Positions 36,643 to 45,281 are shown, counted from the stretch's first letter. The stretch is DNA of 64,000 nt from Candidatus Bathyarchaeota archaeon A05DMB-5 (GCA_019685655.1 JABFQP010000003.1:1-64000); one strand, 5' to 3'. Made by a program: numbers and translations. The notes: generated by a model not told the origin, from the letters alone.

Positions 36643-36873
36643 TCACGTTTTTTGTGTTATGAATATGCCGGTTAGTGTGCCTGTTAAGCCTGTGATTGCG
36701 GAGAAGATTTCGCTGTTCCATTGTTTTAGTGCGATTAGGTGTGTGATTTCTAGTGTGGTTAGGCTTATGGTCATGGCGATTGTGAGTTTTACGCCGAGGA
36801 CCAAGCGTGGGTCTGGTGGGGTTTCTTGTTGGCGTATTCGTCTTGTTAGGGCTTTTTTAATTGGGTCTTTCAT
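36643..36873 (-). CDS. small membrane protein, holin-like size
   Basis: 76 residues: a charged N-terminus (KDPIKKALTRRIRQQETPPD), two hydrophobic helices (LVLGVKLTIAMTISLTTLEI and IFSAITGLTGTLTGIFI) and a short tail. Size and layout resemble holins, but that is only a resemblance. Overlaps the upstream gene by 17 bp and lies 5 bp before the next, so it belongs to the terminase operon. Confidence 0.6.
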   Translation of the reverse strand: MKDPIKKALTRRIRQQETPPDPRLVLGVKLTIAMTISLTTLEITHLIALKQWNSEIFSAITGLTGTLTGIFITQKT

Positions 36874-37255
36874 GGTTTACCATCTTTTGTTGTTTTATGC
36901 GTTTTGCGCCACTGGTGCGTTTTCCGCCGACCAAGAAGCTGTTTAAGAGTTGCTTAGCATCTTCTGGTGGAACATGCGCTTTGGCTATAGCGGTGACGTT
37001 AGAAGCCCAAGCGACTGGAACAGCCGTATAATCAATGTCGTAAACTCCGTCAGCATAGCGAAAACTGTTCTGAGCAAGAATAATATGCCGATTCTTTTCA
37101 CCTAAAACGCCGAGGAAAATGCCCCAGCTTTGAACGGGAACATCAATACCGCTTAAGCCGCCGCTTAGGCTTTTGCCTATGCTAGCGTCGAACCAGTCAA
37201 CCTTGACTAGGTCGCCAAGGCTTAAACCTTTAACTTGCTTAACAACCTCCTTCAT
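36857..37255 (-). CDS. hypothetical soluble protein, first gene of terminase operon
   Basis: 132 residues: a small beta-barrel-like stretch (GLSLGDLVKVDWFDASIGKS; WGIFLGVLGEKNRHIILAQN) and a basic C-terminus (GGKRTSGAKRIKQQKM). The beta part is of the kind seen in SH3-like or Sm-like folds, which I cannot verify. Neutral base composition, unlike the next four genes. Promoter presumably in the 126-bp gap above it. Confidence 0.55.
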   Translation of the reverse strand: MKEVVKQVKGLSLGDLVKVDWFDASIGKSLSGGLSGIDVPVQSWGIFLGVLGEKNRHIILAQNSFRYADGVYDIDYTAVPVAWASNVTAIAKAHVPPEDAKQLLNSFLVGGKRTSGAKRIKQQKMVNHERPN

Positions 37256-37381
37256 GGCTTATCATCAAAAGAAAACAGCACGAATAGCAAATATAAGGAA
37301 GAGCGAAATTCAGAAATTCACTAATTTGTAAATTGCGAATGTTGGAAGGTGAAAGCTTGCATCTATTTCCAACAATTTTTG

Positions 37382-38272
37382 TCATTTTAAGTTTAACCAA
37401 GATTTCAGCATTTTAGGCATTTCCCTTGTGAATGAAACCAAGATGTTAAGTGTTTCATAGGTTTCATCAAATGTTGGCTTATAGTTATGATGTGCAATGT
37501 TATTTCGTATCTTATTCCACAACGTATCCACATCAAATAGCTTATTTACTGCCGAGTATTTATATCCAAGGTTCTCTAATTGGCGTGGATAATTTCGTGG
37601 CCGTCCCTCTTCAGTTCTGAATAGCCCTCTTTTTTCAGGGTTCCGCGCAATTATCTCATTTACAATGGCATCAATAACTTTCTCCATGATGTTACAGGAC
37701 CAAAGAATTGTCAAATTGAATAGCCCCTCATCAAATAAACTTGCAATGAATCTTCCATCATCTAAACATTCAATTATTTTATCTGCATTCTGGAACTCTT
37801 TGAGCTCATTTTTCCAAATTTCTTTTTGTCTTATGAAAAAATTGTCAGTCAAACCTGCACTTCCGCGAAGAGACATTCGCTGACTTGAAATTATGACGTG
37901 CAAAACAGATATCACAACTGCGATGTTAGAGATAGAAAATAGCAAGCAATATTCAAGAAAATCGATTAAGCCTTTAAAGAAAATCACAAGGGTAAAAGCT
38001 TCCGCGACGACGCTCGTTATCAAAAATAGCGGAGATAACCAAAGTTCAATTGTATGGAATTCTCTCCTAACATTCTTTGCAGGTAAAGCTGATAACAAGA
38101 CAAGTAAGAGAAATAATATCGCGTAGATTATCAATAACTGAAGATTAAACATGAGAAGGATAATCGAATTAATGATAAAGGCTAGCGCCATGATGGGCAA
38201 ACTAAAAGAAATCATTCTTCGATTATACAATCTTTTATCAAGTATCACATGTACAGATTTCGAAAATCTCAA
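37382..38272 (-). CDS. membrane protein with cytoplasmic HEPN-like domain
   Basis: 296 residues. Four helices in two pairs (LPIMALAFIINSIILLMFNL and following; LITSVVAEAFTLVIFFKGLI and following), then a cytoplasmic helical domain with FNLTILWSCNIMEKVIDAIV and WNKIRNNIAHHNYKPTFDET. The R-N-N-I-A-H sequence fits the R-x4-H motif of HEPN ribonucleases and is placed as in HEPN proteins. A membrane-tethered HEPN suggests a stress or anti-mobile-element effector; this is inference. Neighbours are the terminase operon and a divergent rhomboid protease gene. Confidence 0.65.
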   Translation of the reverse strand: MRFSKSVHVILDKRLYNRRMISFSLPIMALAFIINSIILLMFNLQLLIIYAILFLLLVLLSALPAKNVRREFHTIELWLSPLFLITSVVAEAFTLVIFFKGLIDFLEYCLLFSISNIAVVISVLHVIISSQRMSLRGSAGLTDNFFIRQKEIWKNELKEFQNADKIIECLDDGRFIASLFDEGLFNLTILWSCNIMEKVIDAIVNEIIARNPEKRGLFRTEEGRPRNYPRQLENLGYKYSAVNKLFDVDTLWNKIRNNIAHHNYKPTFDETYETLNILVSFTREMPKMLKSWLNLK

Positions 38273-38336
38273 GTTACTTATCCCTCTTTAACCTTATTTA
38301 CTCAGACAAATATTTCAAAGTAAAGGGTTATGAAAT

Positions 38337-39176
38337 GTGTTCCGAAGATTGACAAGTCATAATTTAACGGGATTGTTCACAATTTTCTTAATTCCTGTAA
38401 TTCTTTTCTTTGTTTTTTATTTACCCACTAATATTAAGGAACTGCTAATTCTACATAGGTATTATTCAAATTTCTATGATGTTTTTACAACTCATTTTGT
38501 GCATGAAGAGTTTAGTCATTTAATGTCCAATGTTATTATTTATTTATTTGTAACATTTCTGCTCTATTTTTTTCTCTTTGCTTTAAATGAAAAGAGGCTT
38601 TTCTACAAAGTGTTCCTTGTCAACTGCTTACTAGTACCTTTCTTAATTTCTTTGATTTGGGTTCCAGTGAACCATTTCCTCTGGTTCGGCTCTGTTAGAG
38701 GTTACGGATTTTCTGGGGTAGTTTCATCATTCGTTGGAGCGTTGATTTTTGCTTACGTGTTATTTCTGCATAAAACGCTCAAAGTTAATTCTCTTTACGC
38801 TTACGCATCCTCTGTGACTTTTGTCGCTCTCCTATTCATTATCACCTACTTCACATTCGCAGAAATCACAATAGCAATAATGTTCTTCATCATTGTTTAT
38901 TTCGTGTGGACCACCTACAAAACAATGAAAAGCATAGATTTGAAAGCCAAAAACGAGTTAATCGAGAAAAAAGGACACCCCGTAGTTGTAAACATGCTTC
39001 CACTTAACCTATACCTACTAATATTATTCTTCAGCTTGAGTCTATTCCCAGCACAGTTCATTCAAGGAAACATGGCAATCAACTTTCTCATCCACTACGA
39101 AGGACTCATAATAGGATTAGGCATGGCTTACTTAATACACGACATTGACTCAATGAGAACGAAAAAAGAAAATTAA
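38337..39176 (+). CDS. rhomboid-family intramembrane serine protease
   Basis: 279 residues with seven or more helices. Rhomboid marks: FTTHFVHEEFSHLMSNVIIY (conserved H and N of helix 2), catalytic S126 in GYGFSGVVSSFVG and catalytic H253 in NFLIHYEGLIIGLGMAY. The long hydrophilic loop before the last helices (KAKNELIEKKGHPVVV) is cytoplasmic. The dyad is intact, so it is probably active on membrane-protein substrates. Starts 64 bp from the divergent HEPN gene; possible shared control. Confidence 0.85.
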   Translation: MFRRLTSHNLTGLFTIFLIPVILFFVFYLPTNIKELLILHRYYSNFYDVFTTHFVHEEFSHLMSNVIIYLFVTFLLYFFLFALNEKRLFYKVFLVNCLLVPFLISLIWVPVNHFLWFGSVRGYGFSGVVSSFVGALIFAYVLFLHKTLKVNSLYAYASSVTFVALLFIITYFTFAEITIAIMFFIIVYFVWTTYKTMKSIDLKAKNELIEKKGHPVVVNMLPLNLYLLILFFSLSLFPAQFIQGNMAINFLIHYEGLIIGLGMAYLIHDIDSMRTKKEN

Positions 39177-39188
39177 TCACCGTAGAAT

Positions 39189-39746
39189 CTACAAATCATC
39201 TTCTGTTGCTGTCAAGTTTTTGAATATTTCGAGAGTGTTATCTTTTCTAGCTTCTCTTTTTATAGCCTCAACGTCTACTTTTGTGAATTTTAGTATTGCC
39301 TTTATGTCTTCCTCGTCCTTCACTGCTCTTTCTCGTGGTTTTGTTGCCTTAATCATCCTCAGCTTCGCCAGAATCAGTTCTTCGGGCGTTTGATAAAAGC
39401 ATTGCAATCCCGCAACCGTTCCAGCCCTCTTCTCAAGCTTCCCCTCCGAAAAAATCACATCAACACTATACGCCGTTCTACTATCCTTAAACGTGGCAAT
39501 CCTATAGCCAGACTCCAACGCCCTATCAATCACCCTCTCATCCACAACCAACCCAGCCCTCCCTAAAGCCTCAACAAGCCTAGCCTTCTGCTTAGCTTCA
39601 GCAACCGCAACAACAACATCAACATCCACCGTCGTCCGTGGAGCACCATAATAACTCGCAGCCAAAGCCCCAGTAAACACATAATCCACACCAGCCCCCT
39701 CAAAACCCTTCAGAAGACGCCTAACCAAATCATAATACGCTTCCAA
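39189..39746 (-). CDS. nucleotidyltransferase (AbiEii/MNT-like)
   Basis: 185 residues with YVFTGALAASYYGAPRTTVD-VDVVV: the nucleotidyltransferase G-G/A...D-x-D core. Followed by RIATFKDSRTAYSVDVIFSE with a third acid and FYQTPEELILAKLRMIKATK, typical of AbiEii/DUF6036-type proteins. Six bases downstream of a small helical gene, forming a two-gene operon like MNT toxin-antitoxin pairs. Its coding strand is G/T-ended because it lies in an A/C-rich plus-strand block. Confidence 0.75.
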   Translation of the reverse strand: MEAYYDLVRRLLKGFEGAGVDYVFTGALAASYYGAPRTTVDVDVVVAVAEAKQKARLVEALGRAGLVVDERVIDRALESGYRIATFKDSRTAYSVDVIFSEGKLEKRAGTVAGLQCFYQTPEELILAKLRMIKATKPRERAVKDEEDIKAILKFTKVDVEAIKREARKDNTLEIFKNLTATEDDL

Positions 39747-40350
39747 AATGCATCATCTCCCACGCTTCCGCCATCGCTTCGTCCACTCCAACCTTTCCCT
39801 AAGCTTCTCCATCAACTCCTTCTCTGTTATGTCTGGATACTGCGCCCTAATACCTTCAGCACACACACGCACCATTGACTCAGTCATATCCATCGCCATA
39901 TTCACCTTCACATCAGGCGGCAAACTCCCAACCCGCTCCAAACGCTCCTCACGCGACTCCAAGCCAGACAACCCACTCTAAAACAATAATTATATGCGTA
40001 ACACCTTAAAAACCAATTCCGCTAAACACACCACAAACTCAAAAAACATTACCTTCAATAGCACATGTCAAAACCGCCTACACACGCACCCTTAAATATC
40101 CGCTGTCAACCCAATCCAAACTCGGAGCGAAAACAAAAAATGACAGAAATCCTAGACAACGGCTTAAGAAAAATAGGCATAAGCATAAGCAAACCAGTCC
40201 TCGCAGTTCTCTGCATAATCTTCGGCATCCTAGCAATCGCATGGGAACCCCTACTACGCTTCATAGTAGGCACACTCTTCATAATCTTCGGCATACTCCT
40301 CCTAATCGAGCACATAGACGCCAAAACGCCGCCGCCCCCACCATCACAAT
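39400..40350. other. A/C-rich strand block D
   Basis: Plus strand A/C-rich from inside the minus-strand nucleotidyltransferase gene (about 39400) through the small membrane-protein gene at 40140-40352; a weaker A/C excess continues to about 41900 within the PKD-KaiC gene. Confidence 0.6.
39753..39971 (-). CDS. small partner of the nucleotidyltransferase
   Basis: 72 residues, helical and charged: SREERLERVGSLPPDVKVNM, AMDMTESMVRVCAEGIRAQY, PDITEKELMEKLRERLEWTK, ending RWRKRGR. No domain recognised. Its position immediately upstream of the nucleotidyltransferase suggests a partner or antitoxin. Confidence 0.65.
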   Translation of the reverse strand: MSGLESREERLERVGSLPPDVKVNMAMDMTESMVRVCAEGIRAQYPDITEKELMEKLRERLEWTKRWRKRGR

Positions 40351-40352
40351 AA
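40140..40352 (+). CDS. small two-helix membrane protein
   Basis: 70 residues from ATG 40140: a short N-terminal helix (TEILDNGLRKIGISI), helices VLAVLCIIFGILAIAW and FIVGTLFIIFGILLLI sharing an IIFGI repeat, then a proline tail (KTPPPPPSQ). Similar in layout to small archaeal DUF-type membrane proteins. Function unknown. Confidence 0.6.
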   Translation: MTEILDNGLRKIGISISKPVLAVLCIIFGILAIAWEPLLRFIVGTLFIIFGILLLIEHIDAKTPPPPPSQ

Positions 40353-40538
40353 CCCCTATTATTTCTACTTGCGCATTCAGATTCAAAATCAAGACTACAC
40401 ATTCATAACATTTTATTGAACAAGCAACAATGAAAACGCTGAACTCGCGAGTTCAGAATCTGAAGCCAAAAACAACGCTATTCCACAGACCAACCGCTAA
40501 TCCACACTTCATAACGCGAAAAAGAGGAAAAACAAAAC

Positions 40539-43163
40539 ATGAAAAACAGCAAATCCACAAAAAACAAAAATTCACATAAAACCATACTATGCCTACTCCT
40601 GTTTTTGGCTTTTCTGCAAATTCTCAAACCCAAAACGCCAACCATCGTAAACGCTGACGCTACTACGCTGCAAGTTTACGCTGAAGCCGCCAGCTTTGCA
40701 AGACTAGACGACATCGACCCGTCAGGATGGTTCTACCAAGCCGTACTATACAACCCAACAACCACGCCCATAACAGTCACAGGCTTAAGATGGCACTATA
40801 ATGCCACAGCAAAAATCATCGACGCAGCCAGAAACGTACGATGCTACGACACACGCTACTTCACTATGCCACCAACAACATACAATCCAGACGACAAAAC
40901 AATTTATTGGGAATACACGCCGGGAAGCATAACAGTAAACGTGCCTGCTAAATCTCTCATCATAACATGGATTGAAGTTCCCGTGTGCTCCGTAAACAAT
41001 GATGGAATAGCAACAACCTACAGTGTGCAAGCCTACGACGGCACACGATGGCTGACCTCGCCACTTTATGCTTCTCACAGCGGGCACGACAACGCCGCCA
41101 CAACACTATTTCGCGCAGACTTCAACTTGACAACAAATCCAACAGACGAGAACCACACACACCCGAATCCCAAATGGCTTTTCAACGAAGACAGAACAGC
41201 AATCGCTGGCTTATCAACACGCATTAGGCTGATACCCATAACAATGTCAAGAAACTCGCAGGGAATAAACTACGCTACAGTAAACATAACATTGCCGCAG
41301 GGCTGGACATACATTGCTGGCTCCGCTTACATCCCCTACGGCGATGCAGTAACCTACTATAACGAGAACGGCGTGGACAAGCTCAAATGGGACTTCACGA
41401 AAGACATCCTAAAATACGCATCAAACACTTCCATGGCGCAGAACTATATAGAGTTCAATGTTACAGCACCATACATTTCAGGCGTGCACAACTTCACCGT
41501 AACCGCGACCATAACGAGTTTGGCAGGAAGAACAACAACAGAAAACCAGCAAATCTACGTAGTGGTTAAGACTCCGCCCGCTACAAACTTCACAATCTCA
41601 CCAACCACACCATTAACACAAGAAAACATAACATTCAACGCCACAAACAGCTACGATCCAGACGGAACAATAACCGACTACTTCTGGGACTTTGGCGACG
41701 GCACAAACGCCACGGGCACAACTGCAAACCACGCCTACGCTGAAAACGGAACATACACCGTAACGCTCACACTAACAGACAACGAAGGACTAAAAAGCAC
41801 ACTTCAAAGCACAATCACAATCCAAAACAGACCGCCAATTGCGCAGTTCACAAAATCCGCCCAAATCGTCTATACTGGTGAAACCATACTATTCAACGCA
41901 ACCGCCAGCTTCGACCCAGACGGCACAATAGAGAGTTATTATTGGGATTTCGATGACGGAACAAACGCTTTCGGCGCAACCGTGAACCACTCTTACACTC
42001 ACACGGGAATTTACTCTGTAAAACTTAATGTCTTAGATAATGATGGAGCCTCAAACATTACCACGCAGTTTGTAACTGTGCTTAATCGTCTGCCTTTAGC
42101 GTCCATAACAATAATACCTGCGCAACCAAAAAAGGGCGAGGTGGTGGTTTTTGACGCGTCCGGCTGTTATGATCCAGATGGTGTGATAGTGAATTATGTT
42201 TGGAATTTTGGTGACGGCAACGTAACAGAAACCAGCAATCTGATGATAACGCATGTTTACACTAGTTCCGGAACTTTTAACGTAACCTTAACATTAATCG
42301 ACAACAATGGAGGATACAAAGAAGTAGTTCAGACATTAACGATAAGTGAAGGCAATGATGCTTACGCTCCACCAAGCACGAATTGGATTTGGTTTCTGTT
42401 GGTTGTTCCGCCTTTAATACTGGTTTTTGGAGGAGTTTTGTGGAAAAAGCGAAACTCTGGCAAAAACGCAAGAGGATTTGACTATTTCAAGGAGATAACT
42501 GATGGAGGCATACCTGATTCCTTCTCTGTTTTGGTCACGGGCATGCCTGGTTCTGGAAAGAGCACGTTATGCCAAGAATTGGCGTATGCTTTTTTGAAGG
42601 AAGGGAAAACTTGCATTTACGTTAACTATGATTGTTTTCCGAATGAAGTTAGAGAAGACATGAAAAAGTTTCATCTTGACATCTCTGACTATGAAGAGAA
42701 AAAGAAGTTTCTGTTCATTGACTGCTTCTCTTCTATAGCGAAAGTTAGCAGTAAGGAGAAGTATTCGTTGGCTCAACCGTTTTCGTTAGCTGATTTAGGA
42801 ATAATAATGTCGCAAGTGACAGGTGAAGCTGGGGAATCGCCGAAAGTTTTCTTCGATTCGGTTGTTCCACTTTTAACACACGTTAACCCTTCAAAGGTTG
42901 TTGAATTTCTACAAGACCGTAGTGCACGCATTAAGGGAGTAAATGGCACTTTTGTTTTTACTGTGGGTAAGGAAACGATTGAGCCGAGTTTGGTGAATCG
43001 TCTTGAGGAGTTTGTTGACTGCGTGATTGAGTTGGATGTGGACACTGCTAAAGGAAAGAAGGTTCGTAGGTTGCATGTTAAGAAGATGCGTGGAAGAAAG
43101 CCTTCTGATAAATGGATTGATTTCGAAATAGACGAAAAACGTGGAATAGTGTTTCTTGTTTAG
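40539..43163 (+). CDS. transmembrane protein: extracellular PKD repeats fused to a cytoplasmic KaiC-like ATPase
   Basis: 874 residues. Signal (TILCLLLFLAFLQILKP), an N-terminal beta domain (FYQAVLYNPTTTPITVTGL; INITLPQGW-like VNITLPQGWTYIAGSA), then three PKD domains near residues 345-600, each with the family core (YFWDFGDGTNATGTT; YYWDFDDGTNAFGAT; YVWNFGDGNVTET). A membrane helix follows (WIWFLLVVPPLILVFGGVLW, about 615-635), and a RecA/KaiC-like ATPase with Walker A VLVTGMPGSGKSTLCQELA (near 665-683) and Walker B FLFIDCFSS. PKD domains bind proteins or glycans; KaiC-like ATPases act as switches. The fusion predicts a sensor or motor linking cell surface and cytoplasm, an inference. Confidence 0.85.
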   Translation: MKNSKSTKNKNSHKTILCLLLFLAFLQILKPKTPTIVNADATTLQVYAEAASFARLDDIDPSGWFYQAVLYNPTTTPITVTGLRWHYNATAKIIDAARNVRCYDTRYFTMPPTTYNPDDKTIYWEYTPGSITVNVPAKSLIITWIEVPVCSVNNDGIATTYSVQAYDGTRWLTSPLYASHSGHDNAATTLFRADFNLTTNPTDENHTHPNPKWLFNEDRTAIAGLSTRIRLIPITMSRNSQGINYATVNITLPQGWTYIAGSAYIPYGDAVTYYNENGVDKLKWDFTKDILKYASNTSMAQNYIEFNVTAPYISGVHNFTVTATITSLAGRTTTENQQIYVVVKTPPATNFTISPTTPLTQENITFNATNSYDPDGTITDYFWDFGDGTNATGTTANHAYAENGTYTVTLTLTDNEGLKSTLQSTITIQNRPPIAQFTKSAQIVYTGETILFNATASFDPDGTIESYYWDFDDGTNAFGATVNHSYTHTGIYSVKLNVLDNDGASNITTQFVTVLNRLPLASITIIPAQPKKGEVVVFDASGCYDPDGVIVNYVWNFGDGNVTETSNLMITHVYTSSGTFNVTLTLIDNNGGYKEVVQTLTISEGNDAYAPPSTNWIWFLLVVPPLILVFGGVLWKKRNSGKNARGFDYFKEITDGGIPDSFSVLVTGMPGSGKSTLCQELAYAFLKEGKTCIYVNYDCFPNEVREDMKKFHLDISDYEEKKKFLFIDCFSSIAKVSSKEKYSLAQPFSLADLGIIMSQVTGEAGESPKVFFDSVVPLLTHVNPSKVVEFLQDRSARIKGVNGTFVFTVGKETIEPSLVNRLEEFVDCVIELDVDTAKGKKVRRLHVKKMRGRKPSDKWIDFEIDEKRGIVFLV

Positions 43164-43933
43164 GTAGAGCGTTGCGGAACAAAAGCTGTCTTGTCTACGT
43201 CAACAAGAGGCTCTTCTTCTGCGAAAACTTCAATGCCTTTGCTGGTTATCTTGTATGGGCGAATTTGGTTGTCATGAGCGATGCCGCGCATCTTCTCTAT
43301 TTGTATGCCGCCATGAGCGAGAAATTGGCTTCTCCATGAATGAAGCACTATGACTCCATGCGACAAAAACTCTTCCACGAGCACTTCTCTCTGCAAAGTT
43401 AACGCTTTAAGCTCGGTGGTAATCAGATTGGTTGTTCCCAGTTTTGCGAGAGCCTCAAGCAAATCTAGCGTCGCATTTCGTCTTTCCGCGGCATCATCAT
43501 ATTGAAGGATTAAACTGGCAATGGGGTCGATGACTATGCGTTTGGCGTTTATTTTTTCAGCGTGAGTTCTGATTATTTCTAGAAGGCTGAAAAGACTGAA
43601 GTCTCTCTTGCCAATTTGGTAATCGCCAATTTTGACTTCTCCAGGAATATGCCTTACCGGGGAAGCGTCAATGAGCGCTAACTTGCGGTTTTCTTCCAAT
43701 TTGTTAATGTTCCAATTGAAACCAGCCAACTCTTCCTTTAGCAGTTTTATGTCCTCGTCAAGTGAAACGTACAAGCCGGGCTCATCATGAGTTGCGCCGT
43801 AACATAGGAACTGAAAGCTTAGGATGGTTTTTCCAGAGCCTGGATTACCAATAAGAAGAATGGAGCGTCCAGCAGGTAAACCACCATTTAACATTTTGTC
43901 TAAGCCATCAATGCCTGTAGGTATTTGGCGCAT
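43160..43933 (-). CDS. KaiC/RadA-like ATPase
   Basis: 257 residues from ATG 43933. RecA-fold KaiC family: PTGIDGLDKMLNGGLPAGRS, Walker A LLIGNPGSGKTILSFQFL, catalytic acids in YVSLDEDIKLL, Walker B RIVIDPIASLIL, then TNLITTELKAL and HGVIVLHSW. The C-terminal segment (IRPYKITSKGIEVFAEEEPL) is the usual KaiC-domain beta end. Tail-to-tail with the PKD-KaiC gene, 4-bp overlap; two KaiC-type ATPases side by side suggest a joint signalling role. Confidence 0.85.
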   Translation of the reverse strand: MRQIPTGIDGLDKMLNGGLPAGRSILLIGNPGSGKTILSFQFLCYGATHDEPGLYVSLDEDIKLLKEELAGFNWNINKLEENRKLALIDASPVRHIPGEVKIGDYQIGKRDFSLFSLLEIIRTHAEKINAKRIVIDPIASLILQYDDAAERRNATLDLLEALAKLGTTNLITTELKALTLQREVLVEEFLSHGVIVLHSWRSQFLAHGGIQIEKMRGIAHDNQIRPYKITSKGIEVFAEEEPLVDVDKTAFVPQRST

Positions 43934-44319
43934 GCAATCGCCCATGAATTGCTACGCTTTAACTCTTTAAAATCAATTATGAATTCACACTCTACATTGG
44001 AGGAATAGATTGTTGATTGTCACACATTTCGAGACGTGCATTGAAAAGTTGTCTGACCTTAGTATTTTTTTAGCCCCTACCCCTAGGTTTTTTGTTAGAT
44101 GGCTATTACACAAAAAATGTATTAGCGTTTTTTTGAGGTAGTTGTTTTTGGGTGGTTTTGACTGAAAAGTTTATGGGCTTTTTTGTTGATTTTTGAAAGG
44201 TGCGTGTTTGAGGATTTGTTTTATAGAAGATTTGTGCAGTTAGTTTTATTAGCGTTTGTGTGCATAAATTATTTATTTGATGTTTGCTGTTCTGATTCGG
44301 ATTCAGAGTGGAGAAGGGT
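43934..44319. other. intergenic G/T-rich stretch
   Basis: About 385 bp with no gene. An AT-rich TATA-like tract (AAATTATTTATT, about 44266-44277) precedes the winged-helix gene and would start transcription near 44297. Nothing else recognised. Confidence 0.35.
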
Positions 44320-44589
44320 ATGGAGGAGAGAAGGCGGAGGAGGAGTCGTTCGGAAGTGATTTGTGATATTTTAAGTGAGGCTTTGGGTGGTGTGAATAAG
44401 ACGCGGTTGATGTATCGTTGTAATTTGAATTTTGCGCGGTTTAATCGTTATTTGCGTGAGTTGGTTGAGTCGGGTTTGATTGAGTGTGCGGAGGGTAATC
44501 CGGAGGGTTTGGTTTTGTATAGGACTACTGTTAAGGGGCGTGAGTTGCTTCAGGTTTTGCGTAAGGCTAATGATTTATTGTCTATTTGA
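44320..44589 (+). CDS. winged-helix regulator (HTH_45-like)
   Basis: About 89 residues from ATG 44320. Archaeal winged helix: RSRSEVICDILSEALGGVNK, TRLMYRCNLNFARFNRYLRE, LVESGLIECAEGNPEGLVLY, TTVKGRELLQVLRKA. This is the small winged-helix type common in TACK archaea. A very basic N-terminus (EERRRRRSR) would contact DNA. Target unknown. Confidence 0.8.
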   Translation: MEERRRRRSRSEVICDILSEALGGVNKTRLMYRCNLNFARFNRYLRELVESGLIECAEGNPEGLVLYRTTVKGRELLQVLRKANDLLSI

Positions 44590-44681
44590 TTTTGTGTTTC
44601 ATTTTTAATGTTTTAGTCTGATTTTGAATAAGATTTAAAAGTGGAAATGTTGGAAATAATTAGATTAAGCGGGGGGAACTG

Positions 44682-45038
44682 TTGCCTCGGGAGTTGTTTA
44701 GAGAAATTGAGAAGCGCGTAATCAACAATTTCTTTGATTTCATTGTTTTTTCTGCTTTGACTGGCAATGGTGGGCACATGGGCGGTTATGACTTAATCAA
44801 GTATGTGCATAAGCGCTATGGCTTTCTGGTTAGTCCAGGAACTGCGTATTCGTGTCTTTATACAATGGAGCGGAAGGGTTTGTTACAGGGAAGGCAAGAA
44901 GGCAACAAAAAAGTTTTCTCTCTAACGGAGAGGGGCTTGAATACTTTTAGCTCTGTTAGTAGGCTTAATGGTAGTCTTATGAGGCTTTGGGCAGAGATTT
45001 TCCAAGGCGGCTTTGTGGACCACAGTCAGTTACCCTGA
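44682..45038 (+). CDS. PadR-family regulator
   Basis: 118 residues from TTG 44682, preceded by GGGGGG. PadR winged helix: MGGYDLIKYVHKRYGFLVSP, GTAYSCLYTMERKGLLQGRQ, EGNKKVFSLTERGLNTFSSV. Its 3' end overlaps a convergent small gene by about 60 bp. A paralogue, frameshifted, lies at 62301-62629. PadR proteins usually repress transport or surface genes in response to small molecules. Confidence 0.8.
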   Translation: MPRELFREIEKRVINNFFDFIVFSALTGNGGHMGGYDLIKYVHKRYGFLVSPGTAYSCLYTMERKGLLQGRQEGNKKVFSLTERGLNTFSSVSRLNGSLMRLWAEIFQGGFVDHSQLP

Positions 45039-45177
45039 CTTTTTCTATTTCTTTCATCCATGGAATTTTTGGGATTCCTTCAGTGAGTGCCGTGTATATT
45101 TCTTTTTCTAGTTGTTGGTTTGTTTTTTGTTTGCTTTCTTCTATTAGGGTGATTATTATTGTTGCTTTTTTTGTCAT
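44977..45177 (-). CDS. small conserved protein, paralogue of 60637-60795
   Basis: 66 residues: MTKKATIIITLIEESKQKTN, QQLEKEIYTALTEGIPKIPW, MKEIEKVRVTD. It aligns with the protein at 60637 (MTKKAIIVITLVKES, KIPWLKTVEKVTVT), strong evidence for coding. Predicted beta-alpha-beta. The last 15 residues, overlapping the PadR gene antiparallel, are not shared. Both copies lie beside a PadR- or AsnC-type regulator gene. Function unknown. Confidence 0.7.
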   Translation of the reverse strand: MTKKATIIITLIEESKQKTNQQLEKEIYTALTEGIPKIPWMKEIEKVRVTDCGPQSRLGKSLPKAS

Positions 45178-45281
45178 GGTGTTTTCCTTTTTTGTGGAGC
45201 ATTTGTATTAGTTGAGTTTTTGGATTTAACTTTAATGGAGTTTTTTCCTAGAAAATAATGTGGGTTGTGGTGGTTTGTGTT

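Larger units (their letters stand above)
34640..36900. other. G/T-rich strand block C
   Basis: Plus strand extremely G/T-rich (53 of 60 at 35161-35220) across the minus-strand terminase operon. It meets block B head-on inside the ATPase gene, giving a sharp reversal of strand bias around 34.45-34.64 kb. Confidence 0.75.

Noticed and set aside
26660-37260. Integrated provirus bounded by the tRNA genes
   Set aside because: No integrase, no duplicated tRNA 3' end that I can find, and no virion genes other than terminase. MscL and GYD genes are ordinary cellular genes.
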